Positions 1 to 6,272 of a DNA stretch of 6,272 bases are shown piece after piece. Under the pieces are notes generated by a model, which saw nothing but the letters and a program-made list of their open reading frames with translations, was not told where the DNA came from and searched no databases. This stretch comes from Candidatus Eiseniibacteriota bacterium (GTDB lineage Bacteria > Joyebacterota > Joyebacteria > Joyebacterales > Joyebacteraceae), in NCBI GenBank assembly GCA_030630395.1, contig DAOVNE010000088.1, positions 1 through 6,272 of the forward strand, given 5' to 3'. Numbering within the stretch: the stretch's first letter is position 1; every line of letters begins with the position of its first letter. The translations under genes were made by a program, and so were the position numbers.

Positions 1-6
1 AGGAGG
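1..6 (+). promoter_or_regulatory. Shine-Dalgarno sequence of the hybrid histidine kinase
   Basis: AGGAGG is a full match to the anti-Shine-Dalgarno core. It sits 8 bases before the ATG at 15, which is good spacing, and it is the main reason for choosing that ATG. The reading frame has no stop between base 1 and the ATG, so a start beyond the left edge of the window is not formally excluded. Confidence 0.75.
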
Positions 7-14
7 GCAGCAGG

Positions 15-3000
15 ATGACGCGTGAGCTGAAGCGAGACCTCTCCGCACGTACGCGGGCGGAGGAGACCTTGAGCGAACGGGAGGACCAGCTTCGGCGCAT
101 CCTGGAGAATATGCCGACCATGGTCTTCGCCTTCGACGAACTCTACCGCATCACAGCATGGAACCGTGAGTGTGAACGGGTGACCGGCTACTCAGCCGAG
201 GAGATGACGGAGGCGCCGGATCCGCTTAGTCTTCTTTATCCCGACCCGGACTACCGTGAGGAGATGCTTGAGAAGTGGAGGGCACGTGGTTGCGACTACC
301 GAGGGTGGGAGTGGGAGATCACCCGCAAGGACGGCAGTAGCCGTCTCATCTCGTGGTCAAACATCTCGGGGACGATGCCGATTGAAGGATGGAGCAACTG
401 GGGAACAGGTGTGGACGTCACCTGGAGGAGAGACACACAGAACTCTCTCGAAGAGAGCGAGGAGCGCTACCGTCTCATCTCCGAGCTCACATCCGATTAC
501 GCATACGCGTTGAGAGTCAAGAATGACCAGGTCTCTCTCGAGTGGGTGACCGAGGCCATCACGCATATCACGGGCTTCACGGCAGCCGACATGAGGGCGA
601 GCGGCGGCTGGGAGGCACTGGTTGATCCAGACGATCTTGGAATCAGACAGGAGCATCTCAGGGTCCTCTGGCGCGGCGAGCAGAAGACGGTTGAGTACCG
701 AATAGTCACGAAGGACGGCTCGAGACGTTGGGTCAAGGACCACGCCAGACCAGTCATGGGAGATGACGGAACTACCGTAACCCACATCTACGGGGCAGTC
801 AGGGACATCACCCGTGAGAGACAGATTGAACTGGCAAGACACGAGAGCGAACAGCGATACCGCTCGCTCTTTGCCCAGGCAAACGACGCTATCTTCCTGT
901 TGCTCGGAGAGATGTTCATCGACTGCAATACGAAGACGCTCGAGATGTTCGGGTGCACGCGTGACCAGATCATCGGGCAGCCACCGTATCGCTTCTCGCC
1001 CGCCGATCAGCCCGATGGCCGCACCTCCAAGGACAAGGCGCGCGAGAAGATAGGTGCGGCACTGAAAGGCACCCCGCAGGTCTTTGAGTGGACGCACTGC
1101 CGATACGACGACACGACCTTCGACGCCGAGGTCAGCCTGAACGCTATCGAACTTGATGGGAGAACGTACATCCAGGCGTTCGTTCGCGACATCAGTGAGC
1201 GGCACCAGATCGACAAGCTGGTCCGCGTGCAGAGAGACCTGGGGATCACTCTCCACTCCGCCACGGGTCTGGATCAAGCGCTCCACCTCTGCCTCGACGC
1301 TGCACTCCTTGTTTCTGACATGGACTGCGGAGGCATCTACCTGCTTGATGATGCCACCGGAGAACTCAGGATGAGATGTCACAAGGGGCTCTCCGACGAG
1401 TTCACAACCGCGACAGATTGCTACGGCCAGGACGAACCGAGTGCGAAGCTCGTGTCGGCCGGCGAGCCCGTCTACGTCGGGTATGACGACCTGGACGTTC
1501 CGAAGGATGAGTTCAGAGCGAGTGAAGGACTCCGTGGGCTCGGGATGCTTCCCATCGTGCACGAGAGCAAGGTGATCGGGTGTCTGAATGTCGCCTCGCA
1601 CACGAAGGACGACATCCACGCCCTCGCAAGGCGCGGGCTCGAGGGGATAGCGTCTCAGCTTGGGAGTGTCATTGTTGGAGCCAGGGTGGTCGATGCGCTC
1701 CGCGTGTCGGAGGAGAAGTTCCGGGGCTTCTTCAACACGACGCGTGACGGCATCGTCATCGCGACGATCGATGGCGTCGCGGAGGACGCCAACCCCGCCT
1801 TCCTGGAGATGCTCGGCTACACGCACGAAGAGTTCTTGGGAATGAACATCCGAGAGATAACGCCGGAACAATGGCACAAGAAGGACGATGAGGTGTTTCG
1901 TAGCCAGGTCGTCGTCAAGGGATTCTCAGACGTGTACGAGAAGGAGTATGTGAGGAAGGACGGTAGTACGGTCGCCGTATCGATCCGCGCCTGGCGCGCC
2001 GACGGAGAAGATGGAGAGCGTGCTCTCAATTGGGGCCTCGTGCGCGACATATCTGAGCGGAAGACGGCCGAGGAAGTACAGTCAGTGCTCTCAAACATCT
2101 CTGAAGCAGTCGGCGGCACCGATACGCTGGAGGAGCTTCTCGGCATCATCCGCGAGCAGCTCGGAAGGCTGATCGACACCGCCAACTTCTACGTCGCGCT
2201 CTACGACGATGAGACCGGGCTCTACTCCTTCCCCTATCACGTCGATGTCTGCGATGAGACGCCGACGAAACCCATGAGCCTCGAAAACAGCGTGACGGAC
2301 TTCGTGAGGCGAACGGGGGAGCCGTACCTCATCAACGAGCAGACGCAGAGGCGCCTCGAGAGCGAACAGGCTATCACCGTCTACGGGAACGCATCCCCCA
2401 TCTGGCTCGGCATGCCGCTCAAGTCGACGAGGGGTGTCTTTGGTGTCGTCGTTGTTCAGAGCTACGAGGAGAGCGAACTCTACGGGGAACGTGAGCTGGA
2501 ACTCATGCGGTTCGTGTCCGGCAACATCTCCCTTGCCATCGAGCGCAAAAAGGCCGAGGAGGAACGCCGCGAACTTGAGGATCAGGTGCGGCAAGCGCAG
2601 AAGCTTGAGAGCCTGGGCGTGCTCGCCGGCGGCATCGCGCATGATTTCAACAATCTTCTGACGGGCATCCTTGGAAACGCGGACCTCGCGTTGATGGATC
2701 TTGGAATGTCGGGGGCCGCCCGCCTCAGCATCGAGGCGGTACATGAGGCGGCGGGACGCGCAGCCGAGCTCAGCGGTCAGATGCTCGCGTACTCCGGCAG
2801 GGGGCGTTTCGTCACCGAACCGGTCGATCTGAACGTGTTGATCCGGGGGATGGAGCAGCTTCTGACCGCCTCCACTTCTACCGGCGCCATCATGAGTTAC
2901 TCCCTTGCCTCTGATCTACCTCTCATCGAGGGTGACGCAACGCAGTTGCAGCAGGTGATCACGAATATCATCCTGAACGCCTCTGACGCCATCGGAGAAG

Positions 3001-3761
3001 AGAGCGGCAGTGTGATGGTGACGACCGGAGCGGCCTGGTTCGATGTCTCCTCCATGGCCGATACATGGACGGATGAACAGCTACCAGAGGGACAGTACGT
3101 CTACGTCGATGTGCATGACACGGGCTCCGGCATGGACAAGGAGACGCTCTCCAGGATCTTCGATCCGTTCTTCACCACGAAATTCACAGGCAGGGGGCTC
3201 GGACTTGCCGCGGTCCTTGGGACCGTGCGCGGCCACAAGGGAGGAATCATTGTCGAGAGTGTGCCGGGCGTTGGCACGACCTTCCGCATCCTCTTCCCGG
3301 CAGGACCCGACGCGGCATCGACGAGCACGAACAGACAAGAGGCCGTCGCACCCGCACAGACAGAAGACACAGCAAGAGACGACGGGCACACGGACGGCAC
3401 GGTCCTGCTTGTCGATGACGAAGCCACCGTCCGTAAGGTCACCCAGCAGATGCTCGAACGCGCCGGGTTCTCGGTCCTCACTGCATCAGACGGACTCAAG
3501 GCAATCGATACGTACCGCAAGAACAGCGATGACATCGTCTGCGTGCTGCTCGATCTCACGATGCCGAACATGGGAGGCGAGGAGACCCTCAAGAGGCTTC
3601 TCCGAATCCGCCCGGATGTTCGTGTTATCATGTCGAGTGGCTACGGCGAACTTGAAGTCGTCGAGCGGTTCGCGGACCAGGGGCTGGCCGGCTTCATTCA
3701 GAAGCCCTACCTCTCCGCGAAACTTGTCACCAAGCTCCGCGAAGTACTTGGAACCGCATAG
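15..3761 (+). CDS. Soluble multi-PAS/GAF hybrid sensor histidine kinase with C-terminal receiver domain
   Basis: This is a cytoplasmic two-component sensor that should autophosphorylate on histidine and pass phosphate to its own receiver. Domains, in order with approximate residues: PAS1 22-140, PAS2 148-268 (PAS_3-like), PAS3 278-398, GAF1 405-555, PAS4 562-685, GAF2 686-845, charged coiled-coil 842-865, HisKA 862-930, HATPase 970-1095, polar linker 1096-1127, receiver 1128-1246. Visible motifs are the H-box GGIAHDFNNLL (His876), the N-box ending NIILNASDAI (Asn988), the G1 box DTGSGM (Asp1035), the F-box IFDPFFTTK, the G2 box GRGLGLAAV and GVGTTFRILFP. The receiver has the acidic pair Asp1134/Asp1135, phosphoacceptor Asp1180 in LLDLTMP, Ser1208 and Lys1230 in QKPY. 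PAS domains end in the usual RDIS/RDIT junctions (VRDIT 262, VRDIS 390 and 677). I see no transmembrane segment, signal peptide, LOV flavin motif or output domain. All key residues are present, so it should be active. Its signal, partner and regulon are unknown. The first residues resemble the end of another PAS module, so the true protein could be longer or could descend from a longer one. Confidence 0.95.
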   Translation: MTRELKRDLSARTRAEETLSEREDQLRRILENMPTMVFAFDELYRITAWNRECERVTGYSAEEMTEAPDPLSLLYPDPDYREEMLEKWRARGCDYRGWEWEITRKDGSSRLISWSNISGTMPIEGWSNWGTGVDVTWRRDTQNSLEESEERYRLISELTSDYAYALRVKNDQVSLEWVTEAITHITGFTAADMRASGGWEALVDPDDLGIRQEHLRVLWRGEQKTVEYRIVTKDGSRRWVKDHARPVMGDDGTTVTHIYGAVRDITRERQIELARHESEQRYRSLFAQANDAIFLLLGEMFIDCNTKTLEMFGCTRDQIIGQPPYRFSPADQPDGRTSKDKAREKIGAALKGTPQVFEWTHCRYDDTTFDAEVSLNAIELDGRTYIQAFVRDISERHQIDKLVRVQRDLGITLHSATGLDQALHLCLDAALLVSDMDCGGIYLLDDATGELRMRCHKGLSDEFTTATDCYGQDEPSAKLVSAGEPVYVGYDDLDVPKDEFRASEGLRGLGMLPIVHESKVIGCLNVASHTKDDIHALARRGLEGIASQLGSVIVGARVVDALRVSEEKFRGFFNTTRDGIVIATIDGVAEDANPAFLEMLGYTHEEFLGMNIREITPEQWHKKDDEVFRSQVVVKGFSDVYEKEYVRKDGSTVAVSIRAWRADGEDGERALNWGLVRDISERKTAEEVQSVLSNISEAVGGTDTLEELLGIIREQLGRLIDTANFYVALYDDETGLYSFPYHVDVCDETPTKPMSLENSVTDFVRRTGEPYLINEQTQRRLESEQAITVYGNASPIWLGMPLKSTRGVFGVVVVQSYEESELYGERELELMRFVSGNISLAIERKKAEEERRELEDQVRQAQKLESLGVLAGGIAHDFNNLLTGILGNADLALMDLGMSGAARLSIEAVHEAAGRAAELSGQMLAYSGRGRFVTEPVDLNVLIRGMEQLLTASTSTGAIMSYSLASDLPLIEGDATQLQQVITNIILNASDAIGEESGSVMVTTGAAWFDVSSMADTWTDEQLPEGQYVYVDVHDTGSGMDKETLSRIFDPFFTTKFTGRGLGLAAVLGTVRGHKGGIIVESVPGVGTTFRILFPAGPDAASTSTNRQEAVAPAQTEDTARDDGHTDGTVLLVDDEATVRKVTQQMLERAGFSVLTASDGLKAIDTYRKNSDDIVCVLLDLTMPNMGGEETLKRLLRIRPDVRVIMSSGYGELEVVERFADQGLAGFIQKPYLSAKLVTKLREVLGTA

Positions 3762-3763
3762 CA

Positions 3764-3793
3764 CCAGGCGACCCCTACGGGTTCGTTGCCTGG
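3764..3793. terminator. Imperfect GC-rich hairpin between convergent genes, possible bidirectional terminator
   Basis: The outer arms CCAGGC (3764-3769) and GCCTGG (3788-3793) are perfectly complementary. Inside them GACCC (3770-3774) can pair with GGGTT (3779-3783), with one G-T wobble, around a 4-base CTAC loop; CGTT (3784-3787) is left as a one-sided bulge. The hairpin starts 2 bases after the kinase stop and ends 15 bases beyond the phosphorylase stop, where a shared 3' structure for convergent transcripts is expected. Neither strand has a T-run after the stem, so it is not a canonical intrinsic terminator. It may instead act as a 3'-end-protecting or Rho-assisted structure. The function is inferred from position and pairing only. 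Confidence 0.5.
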
Positions 3794-3808
3794 CCCCTAC
3801 AGCCTCAT

Positions 3809-6268
3809 CTACAGCACGGGTTTGATGCCCCACACGTCGCGCGCGTATTCGCGGATGGTCCGGTCACTGGAGAAGCGACCGATCCTGGCCACATTGAGGA
3901 TGGCCTTCTTGCGCCAGAGCGACTGATCAGCGTACTCGGCGCTCGCCCTATCCTGCGCCTCGACATACGAAGGCAGATCCGCCAGATGGAAGTAGTAATC
4001 CCCATCTTCAAGCAGTGACTTGTAGAGCCACTCGAAGAGCCCGGGCTCATGCAGGCTGAACCTGTTCGAGCTGAAGCAGTCCAGGACACGCCGGATCTGC
4101 TCGTCGCTCGAGTAGATCTGGCGAGGATCGTAGCTGCCGGACTTTCTCATCTCCGAGATCTGATCGACCGTCAGGCCGAAGATGTAGATGTTCTCCTCAC
4201 CGACCTCCGCCAGTATCTCGACATTGGCGCCATCGAGCGTCCCCATCGTGAGAGCACCGTTCATGCTCAGCTTCATGTTCCCGGTTCCGGATGCCTCCGT
4301 ACCGGCAGTCGAGATCTGCTCGCTGATGTCCGCGGCCGGGATGATCCGTTCCGCCAGTGAGACGCGATAGTCGGGAATGAAGGCGACCTTGATAAGACCG
4401 CGGACGCGCTCGTCGCGATTGATCGTGGCGCCGACGTTGTTGATGAGCTTGATGATCTGCTTCGCCGCCCAATAGCCGGGAGCGGCCTTGCCGGCGAATA
4501 TGTAGGTCCTGGGCACAGCCGGTTCCTTGCCGTCTTCGATGATCAGCAGATATTCATGGATGATGCGGAGCACATTCAGGAGCTGCCGTTTGTACTCATG
4601 CATCCGCTTCACGTGCACATCGAAGAGCGTATGCGGATCCACGGATATCCCGGCCGTCTCGGCGATGGTCTTGGCAAGCCGTGCTTTGTTGAGTTCCTTG
4701 ACGCCGGCAAACGCCTCCTGAAAACCCGGGTCGGACGCGTGCGGCTCGAGCGCGCGAAGCGCGTCGAGATCCGTGATCCACTCACTGCCGATAGTGCTCG
4801 TCAGAAGATCGGCGAGAGGTGGATTCGCCTTCAGCAACCACCGCCTCTGAGTGACGCCGTTGGTCTTGTTGTGGAACCGCTCCGGCCACAGCTCGTAGAA
4901 CTCCGGGACCAGCTCGCTCTTGATGAGCTCCGTATGAAGTCCAGCAACACCATTCACCGCGTGGCTGCCCACGATGGAGAGGTTGGCCATGCGCACGTAG
5001 CCGCCGTTCTCGGGAGATATGATCGAGACGCGTCGCAGGCGTTCATCATCACCGGGCCAGACGAGGGATACCCGCTCGCGGAAGCGACTGTCGATCTCGC
5101 GGATTATCTGGAGGTGGCGCGGCACTATTCGCTCCATCAATCCGACCGGCCAGCTCTCGAGGGCCTCCGGCATGAGCGTATGATTGGTGAATCCCAGTGT
5201 GTCCCTGGTGATCTGCCACGCCTTCTCCCAGACCACGCCTCTGTCGTCCACGAGGAAGCGCATGAGTTCGGCGACGGTCAATGCGGGGTGGGTGTCGTTC
5301 AAGTGGATGGCGACCTGAGACGAGAACTCCTCAAGATCGTCGTGCGAGTCCTCGTACCGCCGTATGATATCGCGCACGGCGCATGCGACCAGGAAGTACT
5401 CCTGGAGAAGCCTGAGTTCCCGACCCTTCTCGATCGAGTCCGATGGGTAGAGGACCTTGGAGACTGTCTCGGAGGCGATCTTCTGCTGGACGGCCCGCAG
5501 GTATTCGCCCTGATTGAAGATCTGCATATCGAAATCCTGCGATGAGCGCGCCGAGAACAGCCGCAGGTAGTTCACGGCCTTGCCGCCGTACCCGACGACC
5601 GGCATATCGTGCGGGATGCCCACCACGACCTTCCAGTCTTTCCACACCGAGCGCGGTGTGCCGTTCGCGTCATGTCCTTCTTCCACGCGACCGTAGACGG
5701 GAATCATCAGGGACTCGTTGGCCTTCTCGATGAGCCATGGGTTGGAGCTTGCCATCCAGTCGTCCGGGCGCTCCTTCTGGTATCCGCGTTCGATGATCTG
5801 CTTGAAGAGACCATACTGGTAGTTGATTCCGTATCCGAAGCCGGGCATCCCGAGTGTCGCAAGGGAATCGAGGAAGCAGGCCGCGAGCCTGCCCAGCCCT
5901 CCGTTTCCTAAAGCGGCGTCACGCTCGCACTCCCGCACTTCCTCGAGATCAACCCCGAGACCGAGAAGCGCTTCGTTGCAGACATCGTGGATGCCGAGGT
6001 TGTAGAGGTTGTTGCCGAGCGATCTCCCCATGAGGAACTCCATGGAGAGGTAGTACAGCCGCTTGGCGCCGGCGCGTTCGTAGCGATGTTCGGTCTCGAG
6101 CATGCCGTCGATCAGGAGATCGCGGGCTGCCATGCTGACAGCCCTGAACATGTCATCGTTCGTCATCTCCCCCCACTCGAGGCCGAGTGAGTATCTGGCG
6201 TGCCGACGGATGGACGCCTGCAGAGACGAGACCAGTAACTCGTGCTGTGAAGCTGTATCCTCGCGCAT
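3809..6268 (-). CDS. glgP: Glycogen/alpha-glucan phosphorylase (GT35 family)
   Basis: This cytoplasmic PLP enzyme releases glucose-1-phosphate from the non-reducing ends of glycogen or maltodextrin using inorganic phosphate (EC 2.4.1.1). At 819 residues it is of usual family length (E. coli GlgP is about 815). Family blocks run end to end: YYLSMEFLMGRSLGNNL near 72-88, GNGGLGRLAACFLDS 121-135, FGYGINYQYGLFKQ 144-157, HLNDTHPAL 322-330, HNKTNGVTQRRWL 466-478, VHVKRMHEYKRQLLN 551-565 and EASGTGNMKLSMNG 658-671. Lys666 is the expected PLP Schiff-base lysine. Lys554, Arg555 and Lys560 match the phosphate/PLP-site residues Lys568, Arg569 and Lys574 of rabbit muscle phosphorylase. The N-terminus has no match to the phosphorylatable serine segment of animal enzymes. 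The ATG at 6268-6266 is preceded directly by an in-frame TAG (6271-6269), which makes it the furthest possible start; the ribosome-binding site lies outside the window. The protein ends normally (WGIKPVL, then TAG). GlgP and MalP cannot be told apart firmly by sequence, so substrate preference is open. No neighbouring glycogen gene is visible. Confidence 0.97.
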   Translation of the reverse strand: MREDTASQHELLVSSLQASIRRHARYSLGLEWGEMTNDDMFRAVSMAARDLLIDGMLETEHRYERAGAKRLYYLSMEFLMGRSLGNNLYNLGIHDVCNEALLGLGVDLEEVRECERDAALGNGGLGRLAACFLDSLATLGMPGFGYGINYQYGLFKQIIERGYQKERPDDWMASSNPWLIEKANESLMIPVYGRVEEGHDANGTPRSVWKDWKVVVGIPHDMPVVGYGGKAVNYLRLFSARSSQDFDMQIFNQGEYLRAVQQKIASETVSKVLYPSDSIEKGRELRLLQEYFLVACAVRDIIRRYEDSHDDLEEFSSQVAIHLNDTHPALTVAELMRFLVDDRGVVWEKAWQITRDTLGFTNHTLMPEALESWPVGLMERIVPRHLQIIREIDSRFRERVSLVWPGDDERLRRVSIISPENGGYVRMANLSIVGSHAVNGVAGLHTELIKSELVPEFYELWPERFHNKTNGVTQRRWLLKANPPLADLLTSTIGSEWITDLDALRALEPHASDPGFQEAFAGVKELNKARLAKTIAETAGISVDPHTLFDVHVKRMHEYKRQLLNVLRIIHEYLLIIEDGKEPAVPRTYIFAGKAAPGYWAAKQIIKLINNVGATINRDERVRGLIKVAFIPDYRVSLAERIIPAADISEQISTAGTEASGTGNMKLSMNGALTMGTLDGANVEILAEVGEENIYIFGLTVDQISEMRKSGSYDPRQIYSSDEQIRRVLDCFSSNRFSLHEPGLFEWLYKSLLEDGDYYFHLADLPSYVEAQDRASAEYADQSLWRKKAILNVARIGRFSSDRTIREYARDVWGIKPVL

Positions 6269-6272
6269 CTAT

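Noticed and set aside
357..1877. A 506-codon open frame on the minus strand inside the kinase gene
   Set aside because: It lies wholly antisense to well-supported PAS and GAF domains, and its translation matches no family I recognise. Long antisense frames are common opposite GC-rich coding DNA.
78..2069. LOV-type flavin-binding PAS domain in the kinase
   Set aside because: None of the four PAS domains shows the NCRFLQ-type cysteine motif needed for flavin adduct formation.
3764..3793. Canonical Rho-independent terminator
   Set aside because: The stem is convincing, but no T-tract follows on either strand, so the hairpin is reported only as a possible terminator.
3043..3825. A 260-codon plus-strand frame crossing the end of the kinase and the intergenic gap
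   Set aside because: Its translation is rich in Ser, Arg and Pro, typical of a frame-shifted reading. It overlaps the intact HATPase and receiver domains and runs through the hairpin, with no sign of being real.
4556..5545. A 329-codon open frame on the plus strand opposite the phosphorylase
   Set aside because: It is fully antisense to conserved GT35 sequence and its translation shows no recognisable domain, so it is a codon-bias shadow.
15..6268. A functional kinase-glycogen phosphorylase module
   Set aside because: The genes are convergent, cannot be co-transcribed, and nothing in either protein suggests interaction. Adjacency alone is weak evidence.

Overview
The window holds two large, intact genes that converge on a 47-bp gap. 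Almost all of the sequence is coding. By eye the DNA is moderately GC-rich, and both proteins look bacterial. A soluble multi-PAS/GAF hybrid histidine kinase next to a GT35 glycogen phosphorylase fits an environmental bacterium with a large signalling repertoire, for example a deltaproteobacterium-like lineage or an uncultured candidate phylum. Nothing here fixes the taxonomy, so that is only an impression.

Bases 1-3761 (+ strand): a 1248-residue hybrid sensor histidine kinase with its Shine-Dalgarno sequence at the left edge. The inferred order is PAS-PAS-PAS-GAF-PAS-GAF, then a coiled-coil linker, a dimerization/phosphoacceptor domain (His876), a HATPase domain and a C-terminal receiver domain (Asp1180). 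It shows no membrane segment and no DNA-binding or enzymatic output domain. It probably senses cytoplasmic signals and passes phosphate to an unseen HPt protein, or uses its receiver to tune its own kinase activity.

Bases 3762-3808: a short convergent intergenic gap with a GC-rich imperfect hairpin at 3764-3793. It is probably a shared transcription-ending structure, although neither strand has a T-tract.

Bases 3809-6268 (- strand): a complete 819-residue glycogen/alpha-glucan phosphorylase with the PLP lysine (Lys666) and the phosphate-site motifs intact. An in-frame TAG directly precedes its ATG, so the start cannot lie further upstream.

The two genes are transcribed toward each other and cannot share an operon. 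Nothing in the sequence links the kinase to glycogen breakdown. I see no RNA genes, mobile elements, CRISPR arrays or clear signs of transfer. I did not find a convincing new system; the observations below are modest leads.
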